This document shows positions 18,950-27,645 of a stretch of 64,000 nt of DNA, in pieces (the first letter of the stretch is position 1; each line of letters opens with the position of its first letter). This stretch comes from Priestia megaterium NBRC 15308 = ATCC 14581 (lineage in GTDB: Bacteria; Bacillota; Bacilli; Bacillales; Bacillaceae_H): assembly GCF_000832985.1 (NCBI RefSeq), contig NZ_CP009920.1, positions 2,277,501-2,341,500 of the forward strand, given 5' to 3'. The notes below the pieces were generated by a model that was given only the letters and a program-made list of their open reading frames with translations, ran no database searches and had not been told where the DNA came from. Position numbers and translations under genes: made by a program.

Positions 18950-20092
18950 GTGAAGCAAGCAGTTCATTTTGGAGCAGGCAATATTGGTCGAGGATTCATT
19001 GGGGCATTGTTTTCTCAAAGCAACTATCACGTCACATTCGTAGATATTGCTGAAAAGGTTATTAATCAGTTAAACGCAGATAAAGGGTATAACGTAATAA
19101 CAGCCGCAGAGCATCCCGAGACATTAGCTGTTCAAAACGTATCTGGTTTAAATAATCTGACACAAGAACAAGCGGTCATTAAAGCGATTAAAGAAGCAAC
19201 GTACATTACGACGGCCATCGGACCGAACGTTCTGCCGCGAATTGCTCCTTTAATTGCTAAAGGTTTGGCTGAACGTGTAAAAGCAAGCGACGAAAATGTA
19301 TATATTATTGCATGTGAAAATCAAATCTCTGCAACAGATTTATTAAAAGGCTATATTTTTGACGCACTGGATGAAGAGACAAAAGCTCATATGATAAATA
19401 AGGTCTTTTTCTTCAATTCAGCTGTAGATCGTATCGTGCCTATTCAACATGACCAAGGTTCGCTTGATGTTTTAGTAGAATCCTATTATGAATGGGTAGT
19501 AGAGGCACCTGAAGATATTCCGTTTGTAGAAGGAATGACGATTGTGCCTGACCTTGCTCCTTTTATTGAAAGAAAGTTATTTACAGTGAATACGGGACAC
19601 GCGGTAATTGCATATTTTGGTTATTTAAAAGGAAAAGAAACAATTGATCAAACGTTAAGAGATTCAGATATTTATGAACAAGTACAGCAAACGCTACAAG
19701 AAACAGGAAACTATCTAATTAAAAGATATGACTTAGATAGAGAGGAACATGAAGCCTATATTACTAAAATCATTGAGCGCTTTAAAAATCCTCATTTAAA
19801 TGATTCAGTTAAAAGGGTAGGAAGAGCGCCAATTCGCAAGCTTGGACCTCAAGATCGTTTGATTCGTCCAGCGCTAGAAGCAAAAAAAGCGGGCCTTTCT
19901 TATACCTACTTAGCAAAGGCTATCGCCGCTGCGCTTTTATTTGACCCGCAAGAAGATAAAGAGGCTATGAAGCTTCAAGCGAATATTCATGAGTATGATA
20001 TTGAGTATGTATTAAAAGAGATTAGTGGGTTAGAGGCAAGTAATGATTTAACAAAAGAAATCATTGCTCAATATAATGCTTTAAAATCGTAA
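18950..20092 (+). CDS. mtlD: Mannitol-1-phosphate 5-dehydrogenase
   Basis: Oxidises mannitol-1-phosphate to fructose-6-phosphate with NAD. The product (about 380 aa) has an N-terminal Rossmann motif VHFGAGNIGRGFIG, the NTGHAVIAYFGYLKG segment and the C-terminal DRLIRPALEAKKAGL region. I prefer GTG 18950, 9 nt after AAAGGA; the in-frame ATG 18941 directly abuts that ribosome site and overlaps the mtlR stop. It closes the mannitol operon and is followed by a terminator. Confidence 0.95.
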   Translation: MKQAVHFGAGNIGRGFIGALFSQSNYHVTFVDIAEKVINQLNADKGYNVITAAEHPETLAVQNVSGLNNLTQEQAVIKAIKEATYITTAIGPNVLPRIAPLIAKGLAERVKASDENVYIIACENQISATDLLKGYIFDALDEETKAHMINKVFFFNSAVDRIVPIQHDQGSLDVLVESYYEWVVEAPEDIPFVEGMTIVPDLAPFIERKLFTVNTGHAVIAYFGYLKGKETIDQTLRDSDIYEQVQQTLQETGNYLIKRYDLDREEHEAYITKIIERFKNPHLNDSVKRVGRAPIRKLGPQDRLIRPALEAKKAGLSYTYLAKAIAAALLFDPQEDKEAMKLQANIHEYDIEYVLKEISGLEASNDLTKEIIAQYNALKS

Positions 20093-20108
20093 ATGAATTT
20101 AGTGCGTG

Positions 20109-20141
20109 TAAACAGTCCATTTTAAATGGGCTGTTTTTCTT
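20109..20141 (+). terminator. Terminator of mtl operon
   Basis: Stem AACAGTCCATTT/AAATGGGCTGTT followed by TTTCTTTT. Confidence 0.88.
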
Positions 20142-20181
20142 TTAGCAGAAAGGGAATGTTTGTGTATAGGAGGGTGATAAA

Positions 20182-20667
20182 ATGGTAGCTATTACGCACG
20201 TTGGATTAGCTGTACCTGATGTAGAAGAAGCCGTGCAGTGGTATGGAAAAGTTTTAGGTTTTAAGCTGATTTCCGGTCCTTATACGTTTAATGCGGAGGA
20301 AGAAAAAGCTGAAAATATGACTCAAGATTTACTGGGGTCTCATATCAAAAAAATGAAAAATGCTCACATGACAGCTGACAACCAGGTAGGCATTGAACTG
20401 TTTGAATTTAATAAGCCGCAAAGGCCTCTTGTATTAAAAGACAGCGATGAGCAGTATCAAAGTTATTTTCACATGTGTTTAATAGCCGAGGACGTGGAAA
20501 AGTTAGCGGATAAAATCGAACAATCAGGTGGTAAAAAGCGAAGCCAAGTATGGAATACAAGACCTGGAAAACCTTATTACTTGGTTTATTGTGAAGATCC
20601 GTTTGGGAATATTATTGAGCTATATTCACACAGTACGGAGCTCATGTATGGGAATAGAGAAGGATAA
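20182..20667 (+). CDS. VOC-superfamily (glyoxalase/bleomycin resistance-like) protein
   Basis: A 161-aa cytoplasmic protein with two beta-alpha-beta-beta-beta modules of the vicinal oxygen chelate fold. Recognisable features are THVGLAVPDVEEAVQWYGKVLGF at the start, FHMCLIAEDVEKLADKIEQSG in the second half, and CEDPFGNIIELYSH at the end. Candidate metal ligands are His6, Glu, the FHM histidine and the IIELYS glutamate. The substrate cannot be inferred; glyoxalase I, dioxygenases and isomerases share this fold. A strong GGAGGGTG ribosome site precedes ATG 20182. It is a single gene. Confidence 0.85.
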   Translation: MVAITHVGLAVPDVEEAVQWYGKVLGFKLISGPYTFNAEEEKAENMTQDLLGSHIKKMKNAHMTADNQVGIELFEFNKPQRPLVLKDSDEQYQSYFHMCLIAEDVEKLADKIEQSGGKKRSQVWNTRPGKPYYLVYCEDPFGNIIELYSHSTELMYGNREG

Positions 20668-20705
20668 AAGCTTATCCAGATTTCTTGGATAAGCTTTTAT
20701 TTTTT
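20667..20705. terminator. Bidirectional terminator
   Basis: Stem AAAAGCTTATCCA/TGGATAAGCTTTT sits between the convergent VOC and L,D-transpeptidase genes, T-rich on both strands. Confidence 0.9.
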
Positions 20706-21238
20706 CATAGCTGTCCGTAGCCGTATACTTTTGCCAGCTCTTCAAAGGTTTTGGATGAATACGTAATAGTTACAGATGTTCCTACTGCCACTTTATTGAA
20801 TAATTCTTCCACATCCGCATTATGCATTCGTACGCAGCCGTGGCTTACATATTTGCCGATGCTATCTTCTGAGTTATTGCCGTGAATAGCGTATGTGTCG
20901 CCGGTTGTGCCGTTTGCATTAAGCCCTAGCCAGCGAGAGCCAAGAGGATTATTAGAAGCGCCTCCTGCAATATGCCCTGTATAGTAAGGGCGATTTTTAA
21001 TTTTGTTAACAATCTTGAAAAAGCCTACCGGCGTATCGCTCCATGTTTTTCCCGTAGCTACTGAATACGTCTTTTCTAACTTTCCATTATGAAAATAAGC
21101 AAGCTGATTTGTTTTTTTATTAATAATTAAATCTCCACTTGCTGCGTTTTCACTTGCATTCGCCGCACTTGCTGTATAAGAAATGCTGATAATAGCTGCG
21201 AGGCATAAAGCAGCTGCTTGCAGTATAATTTTTCTCAC
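20705..21238 (-). CDS. Secreted L,D-transpeptidase (YkuD family)
   Basis: A 177-aa exported enzyme that would form 3-3 cross-links or otherwise modify peptidoglycan. An N-terminal signal peptide (residues 1 to about 28, cleavage near ASAANA) precedes a single YkuD domain. Catalytic residues are seen as YAIHGNN and SHGCVRMHN (Cys135). There is no LysM domain, unlike B. subtilis YkuD. The start codon is GTG, behind GAGGAGA at a rather long spacing. It is monocistronic, convergent with the VOC gene. Confidence 0.93.
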   Translation of the reverse strand: MRKIILQAAALCLAAIISISYTASAANASENAASGDLIINKKTNQLAYFHNGKLEKTYSVATGKTWSDTPVGFFKIVNKIKNRPYYTGHIAGGASNNPLGSRWLGLNANGTTGDTYAIHGNNSEDSIGKYVSHGCVRMHNADVEELFNKVAVGTSVTITYSSKTFEELAKVYGYGQL

Positions 21239-21518
21239 GTTCTAGCCATCTCCTCTATTGTTCGTTTACATATTTAATGAATTACATGCTATTAGTGTAT
21301 AAAAGGAAAATGGACTGAATATGAATCTTTCCTGAATGAAAACTGAAAGTGCATTTTATTTATAAGCGAATATAAAGTAAAAATCTGGGCAGAAATACAA
21401 CTAAAGGTCTGGTATATATCTCATAAAAAAGAAAAAAATGAAAATGCACCTTGTCTGTTTAATTTAGGATGTATTATCATGAAAGTTTGAAATGAAGGGC
21501 AGGAGGTGAAAGAAACAG

Positions 21519-21914
21519 ATGCTTAAAGAATTTAAAGAGTTTGCTTTACGTGGAAACGTATTAGATTTAGCTGTCGGGGTTATTATTGGAGCGGCATTTG
21601 GAAAAATTGTCACGTCTCTTGTAAATGATATTATTATGCCGCTGATTGGTTTGTTGTTAGCAGGGATAGACTTTAAAGATTTATCCTTCACAGTTGGAAA
21701 AGCTACGGTATTATATGGATCTTTTATTCAAACAATTGTTGATTTCTTAATTGTCGCATTCTCGATTTTCTTATTTATTCGTTTCTTTAATCGTTTTAAG
21801 AGAAAAGAAGAAGAGAAAGTAGAGGAAGAAGTGGCTGTTCTGTCAAAAGAAGAAGAGATCTTAACAGAAATTCGTGATTTGCTAAAAGCAGAAGCAGTGA
21901 AAGAGCGTTCATAA
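21519..21914 (+). CDS. mscL: Large-conductance mechanosensitive channel
   Basis: Emergency release valve opening under membrane tension after hypo-osmotic shock. The 131-aa protein has the N-terminal amphipathic segment [22 protein letters not shown]1 with the pore-lining IGAAFGKIV, an extracellular loop, TM2 ([20 protein letters not shown]) and a charged cytoplasmic helix rich in Glu and Lys. GGAGGTG lies 12 nt upstream of ATG. A single gene; the 280-nt gap to the divergent L,D-transpeptidase gene holds no other feature I can support. Confidence 0.97.
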   Translation: MLKEFKEFALRGNVLDLAVGVIIGAAFGKIVTSLVNDIIMPLIGLLLAGIDFKDLSFTVGKATVLYGSFIQTIVDFLIVAFSIFLFIRFFNRFKRKEEEKVEEEVAVLSKEEEILTEIRDLLKAEAVKERS

Positions 21915-21949
21915 CAGCAATTTTTACATACGTATAAAACGGCTAAGAG

Positions 21950-21984
21950 GCCCGTCTTTTTATAAGAAAAGCGGGCTTTTTTTG
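21950..21984 (+). terminator. Terminator of mscL
   Basis: GC-rich stem (AGGCCCGTCTTTTT pairing with AAAAGCGGGCTT, imperfect) followed by T7. Confidence 0.75.
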
Positions 21985-22109
21985 TGTGGAATTTCTCGGG
22001 AAATGTTAGTGGTATGATTATGGGAAAATTAGGCGTGAAAGCGAGAGAGATAGGAATGTTAAAATTATATTAAAAGTGTTAAGATATTGTAAATAGGAGG
22101 CTTAAGGTT

Positions 22110-24179
22110 ATGTTTAAACATTTGTATCGTTCTTTGCCAATGCTGGCAGCGTATGGTCTGCTTAGCGTTTTTTTATACAGTGTTGTTATGTTTAATGTAT
22201 CAAATGACACAAAAATATTGTTTGACTGGGCCCAAATCCATACAGCTGGGTTCGTAGTATTAATAGGGGGATGCTCATTTATCTTATGGGCGCTCACTTT
22301 CTATTTGCTACTTCAATTTAATCAGATAGAGAGAATACAAGGTTCGCAGTGGTATGCCATTTTTACGGCAATTGTGTTTTCAATTGCCGTAGCAGCCGTT
22401 TCTGCTATGGTTTTTGTTATCTATCATATTGATATACATAATCCAGGCAAAACAATAGAGTGGATGCAAGTATATCCCGAACGCTATCTTTTTACGGTAT
22501 TTTTACTTTCGCTGTTAACACTAGCGATCATTATGCTAGTAGGGGAAGCTTATTTAGGAGCTGGAATTACCTTTGTTCTGTATTTTATTTTAGCTCTTGT
22601 AAACTATTATAAAAAAATCTTTCGAAATGAACCGTTGTTCCCGAACGATTTTATTCAGGCCAGTCAGTTAAAAGAAGTTATTCCAATGATTAAAGATTCG
22701 ATTTCAATTCCCATTGTAATAGGAGTTATTGGATCTATTATCGTACTGATCGCTCTTTGGTTTTTCTTGCCGAAAATTAAAATTCGATGGTTTCTTCGAA
22801 TTATTATGATTCTGCCGCTCATCTTTTTAATGAAATCATTTTTATTCTTTGAACACTCGTTTGCTCAAAAATATTATGATCAATATGCTGCGCTGATGCC
22901 GTGGAATCAGCAAAATAATTATTACTATAATGGACCTGTTATTGGCATGATTTCAAATATTAAAACAGATGTACTCCAAGAGCCAGATGACTACTCAGAA
23001 GAAGCTATGGCGAAAGTAGCAAAGCGCATTCAGTCAAAGGAAGAGAAAACACAAGAAAGCAAGGCTGAAGTCAAACCAAACGTCGTGTTTGTGATGAACG
23101 AAACGTTTTGGGATCCAACAAAGCTTAACGTGACATTCTCTGAAGATCCAATGAAAAATACAAGAGAACTTCAAAAGAAATATCCTTCCGGGTGGTCTTT
23201 AAGTCCTTCATTTGGCGGAGAGACAGCTAATGTGGAGTTTGAAGCGCTGACGAGCTACTCTTTGTCTTTCTTTAACCCTGGAGGCCTTCCTTATCAGCAT
23301 GTATTGAGTAAAAAAGAATATCCATCTTTTGTCTCTTATTTAGAAAAACAAGGCTATGCTACAACAGCTATGCATCCAAACAGCGGTATGCTTTATATGA
23401 GGCAAAATGTGTACCCAAATTTGGGATTTGATCAAGTGAAGTTTATTGATCAAATGAAGCATACGCAAAAAGATAACAAAGAATTCGTTTCCGATGAAGC
23501 GGTAGTTGATGAAGTGCTCGATACGCTTCGTCAGTCGAAAAAGCCTGCATTTGTGCATGCTGTAACGATTGCAAATCATCTTCCTTATTCAGCGGATAAG
23601 TATAATGGTCAGGAAACCATTAAAGTAACCGGTAAAGGGTTATCACCGGAAATGCAAAAGGAAATTGAAATTTATGCTGAAGGAATTAAACGTTCAGATG
23701 CTGCTTTAAAACGATTGAACGATGAAATTCAAAAGCTGGACGAGCCGACCATTGTAGTATTTTGGGGAGATCATTTGCCAGCACTTGGACAAAACCTTCA
23801 AGCTTACAAAGAAACGGGTTTTGGAAACGAGAAAACGCAGCAAACATCTCAAAAATTTTATGAGACACCGCTCTTATTTTTATCTAATTACGATACGAAA
23901 ATAGATAAAAATCTCGGTACGATGAGTCCTATTTATATTGCTCCGACGCTTGCTCAATCTCTTGGTTACAAAAGTAATCTGTTCTACGATCAGTTGAATC
24001 AAATGAAAACAGAAGTGCCGGCTTTTCGTTCAAATATGTATATAGATTCAAAAGGAAAGCTAGTGGATGATCCGGCAGCGCTATCTAAAAAAGCTGCAAA
24101 AGACCTTCAAGATTACCATGAAGTTGAGTTTGATACATTATCCGGGAAACAGTACGAAACGCATAAGTTGTATAAATGA
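22110..24179 (+). CDS. LTA synthase-like sulfatase-fold membrane protein
   Basis: A 689-aa polytopic membrane protein with five or six N-terminal helices (about residues 10-260) and a large extracytoplasmic domain of the LtaS/MdoB alkaline-phosphatase superfamily (COG1368). Family signs are VFVMNETFWDP (first metal ligand Glu), FGGETANVEFEALT (predicted nucleophile Thr), AMHPNSGMLYMRQN, HAVTIANHLPYSAD and FWGDHLPALG. It differs in these motifs from true LtaS, and the sulfatase domain begins unusually late (near residue 325). It may transfer glycerol-phosphate or another phospho-group to an envelope glycopolymer, but the substrate is not shown by sequence. Strong AGGAGG start site; single gene. 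Confidence 0.85.
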   Translation: MFKHLYRSLPMLAAYGLLSVFLYSVVMFNVSNDTKILFDWAQIHTAGFVVLIGGCSFILWALTFYLLLQFNQIERIQGSQWYAIFTAIVFSIAVAAVSAMVFVIYHIDIHNPGKTIEWMQVYPERYLFTVFLLSLLTLAIIMLVGEAYLGAGITFVLYFILALVNYYKKIFRNEPLFPNDFIQASQLKEVIPMIKDSISIPIVIGVIGSIIVLIALWFFLPKIKIRWFLRIIMILPLIFLMKSFLFFEHSFAQKYYDQYAALMPWNQQNNYYYNGPVIGMISNIKTDVLQEPDDYSEEAMAKVAKRIQSKEEKTQESKAEVKPNVVFVMNETFWDPTKLNVTFSEDPMKNTRELQKKYPSGWSLSPSFGGETANVEFEALTSYSLSFFNPGGLPYQHVLSKKEYPSFVSYLEKQGYATTAMHPNSGMLYMRQNVYPNLGFDQVKFIDQMKHTQKDNKEFVSDEAVVDEVLDTLRQSKKPAFVHAVTIANHLPYSADKYNGQETIKVTGKGLSPEMQKEIEIYAEGIKRSDAALKRLNDEIQKLDEPTIVVFWGDHLPALGQNLQAYKETGFGNEKTQQTSQKFYETPLLFLSNYDTKIDKNLGTMSPIYIAPTLAQSLGYKSNLFYDQLNQMKTEVPAFRSNMYIDSKGKLVDDPAALSKKAAKDLQDYHEVEFDTLSGKQYETHKLYK

Positions 24180-24182
24180 AAA

Positions 24183-24222
24183 TAAAAACTCCTTTTAAAT
24201 AAAAGGAGTTTTTATTTTTTAA
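24183..24222 (+). terminator. Terminator of LtaS-like gene
   Basis: Stem AAAAACTCCTTTT/AAAAGGAGTTTTT followed by ATTTTTT. Confidence 0.9.
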
Positions 24223-24232
24223 GTGTTTAAGG

Positions 24233-24260
24233 TTGTACTAAAAAATAATTCATGTATAAT
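24233..24260 (+). promoter_or_regulatory. Putative promoter of XRE-potABCD operon
   Basis: TTGTAC (24233-24238), 16-bp spacer, TATAAT (24255-24260). A leader of about 105 nt follows and contains the inverted repeat at 24314-24341. Confidence 0.6.
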
Positions 24261-24313
24261 ATTTTAAGGTTAAAAGTAAACTTTAAGTTAAGTAAAACAA
24301 AACTTGAGCTTGG

Positions 24314-24341
24314 AACAGCATGAACAATCATTCATGCTGTT
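24314..24341 (+). promoter_or_regulatory. Perfect inverted repeat in pot operon leader
   Basis: AACAGCATGAA and TTCATGCTGTT flank a 6-nt loop. No T run follows, so it does not look like a terminator. Possible operator for the downstream XRE/cupin regulator or an mRNA hairpin. Confidence 0.5.
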
Positions 24342-24374
24342 TGCTAATTTTAAATACAGTTGAGGATCGAGAGT

Positions 24375-24917
24375 ATGGAAATAGGAAAGAAAATTAAAAA
24401 TTTACGATTAAAAAAAGGTTTAACACAAGAAGAGCTAGGAGAACGTACTGATTTAAGCAAAGGCTATATTTCACAGCTAGAGCGCGATTTAAGTTCGCCG
24501 TCTTTAGAAACATTTTTTAGTATTTTGGAAGTGCTAGGATGCGAACCGAAAGAATTCTTTGAAATTGATACGCATGTTCAAAAGGTTGTATACAGAGAGG
24601 AAGACTACACGAGTTATTGCGAAGATGAAAAAGGTTACCATATTCAGTGGCTTGTGCATGAGTCAAATGAAAAAGAAATGGAGCCAATTCGTCTTATTCT
24701 TCATGAAAAAGGTGCATTTAAGAGATTTGAGCCTTCTCTTTCAGAAACGTTTGGCTATATTTTGCGCGGGTGTGTGAAGGTGAAGCTTGGAGGCAGAATA
24801 TATGAAGCCAAACAAGGAGAAACCATTTATTTTCAAGCTTCTGAAGAACATCAGATTTTAAATGCTCATGACGGAATAACAGAGTTAATTATTGTGGCGA
24901 CAGAGTCTTATTTATAG
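24375..24917 (+). CDS. XRE-family regulator with cupin domain
   Basis: A 180-aa DNA-binding regulator. The N-terminal helix-turn-helix (IKNLRLKKGLTQEELGERTDLS, KGYISQLERDLSSPSLETF) is joined to a C-terminal small-molecule-binding cupin (GYILRGCVKVKLGGRIYEAK, GETIYFQASEEHQILN). This architecture is that of PuuR-like regulators of polyamine genes. It is the first gene of the spermidine/putrescine transporter operon, 20 nt before potA, so it probably controls that operon in response to polyamines. ATG 24375 is preferred over TTG 24360. Confidence 0.9.
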   Translation: MEIGKKIKNLRLKKGLTQEELGERTDLSKGYISQLERDLSSPSLETFFSILEVLGCEPKEFFEIDTHVQKVVYREEDYTSYCEDEKGYHIQWLVHESNEKEMEPIRLILHEKGAFKRFEPSLSETFGYILRGCVKVKLGGRIYEAKQGETIYFQASEEHQILNAHDGITELIIVATESYL

Positions 24918-24937
24918 AACAAAAGAGGTGAAGTGAA

Positions 24938-26047
24938 ATGACATCTACGAATACAATTATTCAATTTGAAAATGTGACCAAGCAATATGATAATGATTCA
25001 GTTGTATTGGATCATGTAAGCTTTGAAATTGAAAAAGGGAAGTTTTATACCCTCTTAGGTCCATCGGGATGTGGAAAGACAACGATTTTACGATTAATTG
25101 CAGGCTTTACGGAAGCCTCAAGCGGAACGATTTATTTTAATGGGAAAAGAATTAATGATGTCCCGGCTAACAAACGTCAGGTTAATACGGTTTTTCAAGA
25201 CTACGCGCTTTTCCCCCATTTGAATGTGTTTGAAAATGTAGCATTTGGTCTTCGAATCAAGAAGATGAAAAATGCTGATATTACAATAAAAGTTAAAGAA
25301 GCCCTTCGTTTTGTTAACTTAGAAGGATATGAAAACAGAGAAATGAAGGAAATGTCGGGCGGCCAAAGACAGCGCGTAGCCATTGCACGAGCAATTGTAA
25401 ATCAGCCTGAAGTTATTTTGCTGGACGAGCCGCTTTCAGCTCTTGATCTAAAATTGCGTACGGAAATGCAATACGAGTTAAGAGAATTACAGCGCCGTCT
25501 AGGTATTACGTTCATTTTTGTTACGCACGATCAAGAAGAAGCGCTTGCGATGTCCGATGAAATCTTTGTTTTAAATAAAGGAAGAATTCAGCAGAGCGGG
25601 GAACCTACAGATATTTATGATGAGCCAATCAATCGTTTTGTTGCTGATTTTATTGGTGAATCAAATATTGTGCCAGGTAAAATGATTGCTGACTTCTTAG
25701 TGGAGTTTGGCGGCCAGCAATTTGAATGTGTCGATCAAGGGTTAAACCAAAATGAGCAGGTTGAAATTGTGATTCGACCTGAAGATTTAGCCATTACAAG
25801 CTCCGATCAAGGGAAGCTGCAGGTTCGTGTAGATTCACAGCTGTTCAGAGGAGTCCATTATGAAATTTTAGGCTATGACCATGCAGGGAATGAGTGGCTC
25901 GTTCACTCTACGAAAAAGGCAACGGTTGGCGAAGAAATTGGTTTATATTTCGAACCTGAAGCTATTCATGTTATGCGATTTAATGAAACGGAAGAAGAAT
26001 TCGATAAGCGACTCGAAGGTTATGAAGAGGATTACCATGCAAACTAA
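24938..26047 (+). CDS. potA: Spermidine/putrescine ABC transporter ATPase
   Basis: Cytoplasmic ATPase powering polyamine import; 369 aa. Visible motifs are Walker [11 protein letters not shown]-loop [10 protein letters not shown], signature [10 protein letters not shown], Walker B VILLDEP and the switch histidine [12 protein letters not shown]-terminal TOBE/OB regulatory domain (about 245-350) follows. Its 3' end overlaps potB by 11 bp, which implies translational coupling. Confidence 0.96.
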   Translation: MTSTNTIIQFENVTKQYDNDSVVLDHVSFEIEKGKFYTLLGPSGCGKTTILRLIAGFTEASSGTIYFNGKRINDVPANKRQVNTVFQDYALFPHLNVFENVAFGLRIKKMKNADITIKVKEALRFVNLEGYENREMKEMSGGQRQRVAIARAIVNQPEVILLDEPLSALDLKLRTEMQYELRELQRRLGITFIFVTHDQEEALAMSDEIFVLNKGRIQQSGEPTDIYDEPINRFVADFIGESNIVPGKMIADFLVEFGGQQFECVDQGLNQNEQVEIVIRPEDLAITSSDQGKLQVRVDSQLFRGVHYEILGYDHAGNEWLVHSTKKATVGEEIGLYFEPEAIHVMRFNETEEEFDKRLEGYEEDYHAN

Positions 26048-26837
26048 ATCAAGAAATATTTACTTAGTCCCGTACGTGTTATGGATTTTGCTTTTTGTAG
26101 TTGCTCCCATTGTATTAGTTGTCTATTATTCTTTTTTTAGCATTGATAATGAGCTGACGCTTGAAAACTATAAGAAATTTTTTACCCCTGTTTATTTACA
26201 GATGACGCTGAGCTCATTTTGGTATGCCTTTTTAATTACGTTATTTTCCTTGGTTTTTTCTTATCCCACAGCTTATTTACTAACGAAGCTTAAGCATAAG
26301 CAGCTTTGGCTTTTACTGATTATTTTACCGACGTGGATTAACCTATTATTAAAAGCTTATGCTTTTTTAGGTATATTTGGCACGTACGGTACGGTTAATA
26401 AATTTACTGAATTTCTGGGACTTGGCACTCATCAAATTTTATTTACTGACTTTAGTTTTGTATTTGTATCGGTGTATATTTTTATCCCCTTTATGATTTT
26501 GCCGATTTTTAACTCTTTAGAAGAACTTAATCCCTCGCTTATCTACGCTTCTCGAGACTTGGGAGCATCTTCATGGGTGACATTTAAGCGCGTGGTATTT
26601 CCGCTAACGCTAGAAGGGGTTAAATCAGGTTGTCAGGCTGTTTTTATTCCAGCACTATCACTCTTTATGATTACGCGTTTAATTGCTGGAAACCGCGTTA
26701 TTACACTGGGAACGGCGATTGAACAACATTTTTTAGTGACGCAGGATTGGGGCATGGGAGCTACAATTGCCGTCTTTTTAATTATTGCGATGGCCGTTAT
26801 GATGCTCATAACGGGCACTGGAAAGAGAGGGGTGTAA
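26037..26837 (+). CDS. potB: Spermidine/putrescine ABC transporter permease PotB
   Basis: Integral membrane permease, 266 aa with six predicted helices. The ABC permease EAA-type loop is seen as [21 protein letters not shown], contacting PotA. The start ATG 26037 ([11 protein letters not shown]) overlaps potA; the open frame extends upstream inside potA, which is not expected to be translated. One nucleotide separates it from potC. Confidence 0.95.
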   Translation: MQTKSRNIYLVPYVLWILLFVVAPIVLVVYYSFFSIDNELTLENYKKFFTPVYLQMTLSSFWYAFLITLFSLVFSYPTAYLLTKLKHKQLWLLLIILPTWINLLLKAYAFLGIFGTYGTVNKFTEFLGLGTHQILFTDFSFVFVSVYIFIPFMILPIFNSLEELNPSLIYASRDLGASSWVTFKRVVFPLTLEGVKSGCQAVFIPALSLFMITRLIAGNRVITLGTAIEQHFLVTQDWGMGATIAVFLIIAMAVMMLITGTGKRGV

Positions 26838-26838
26838 A

Positions 26839-27645
26839 GTGAAGAGAAAGTGGAAGTTCAGCCACCTTTATTTATTTTTTGTCTTTTTCATTTTATACGC
26901 GCCCATTTTCTATTTAATGTATTACTCTTTTAACAGCGGAGGAAACATGCGAGAATTTGAAGGGTTTACGTTAGATTGGTACAAAGAAGTGTTTCAAGAC
27001 ACACGTTTGCTCATTATTGTCTTGAATACCTTAATTATTGCTCTATTGTCTTCGGTTATTTCAACGATTATTGGCGTGATAGGAGCACTTGCTATCGTAT
27101 ACGTGAAGCGTAGACGTGTTCAAAATACGCTGTTAACATTTAATAATGTGTTAATTGTGAGTCCAGATGTTATTATTGGCGCATCTTTTTTAATTCTATT
27201 TACCATTATCGGTGTAAAGCTCGGATTTATATCGGTATTATTAGCACATATTGCATTCAGTGTACCGATTGTGGTCATCATGGTTCTGCCTAAGCTGCAG
27301 GAAATGAGTCCGACACTGCTCGATGCAGCCCGTGATTTGGGAGCAAGCCGCTTTGAAGTACTTTCGAAAGTGGTATTGCCATTTATTCGTCCTGGTATCT
27401 TTGCAGGCTTTTTTATGGCTTTAACTTACTCTTTGGATGACTTTGCCGTTACTTTCTTTGTGACCGGGAACGGTTTTTCCACGCTTTCAGTAGAAATTTA
27501 CTCGTTAGCAAGAAGAGGGGTCTCGCTGAAAATCAATGCTCTTTCTACTCTTATTTTCATGTTTACCGTGCTGATTGTGATTGGTTATTACTTTATCAGT
27601 CAGCGATATAGCAATAAAGTGAAAGGGGTGGCGACTGGAAAATGA
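26839..27645 (+). CDS. potC: Spermidine/putrescine ABC transporter permease PotC
   Basis: Second permease, 268 aa with six predicted helices and the EAA-type loop LDAARDLGASRFEVLSKVVLP. The TYSLDDFAVTFFVTG segment is typical of PotC. GTG start behind GAGAGGGGTG. Its last codons overlap potD by 4 bp (ATGA). Confidence 0.95.
   Translation: MKRKWKFSHLYLFFVFFILYAPIFYLMYYSFNSGGNMREFEGFTLDWYKEVFQDTRLLIIVLNTLIIALLSSVISTIIGVIGALAIVYVKRRRVQNTLLTFNNVLIVSPDVIIGASFLILFTIIGVKLGFISVLLAHIAFSVPIVVIMVLPKLQEMSPTLLDAARDLGASRFEVLSKVVLPFIRPGIFAGFFMALTYSLDDFAVTFFVTGNGFSTLSVEIYSLARRGVSLKINALSTLIFMFTVLIVIGYYFISQRYSNKVKGVATGK

Noticed and set aside
24314-24341. Inverted repeat considered as a terminator of the LtaS-like gene
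   Set aside because: No T run follows, and a proper terminator is already present at 24183-24222.
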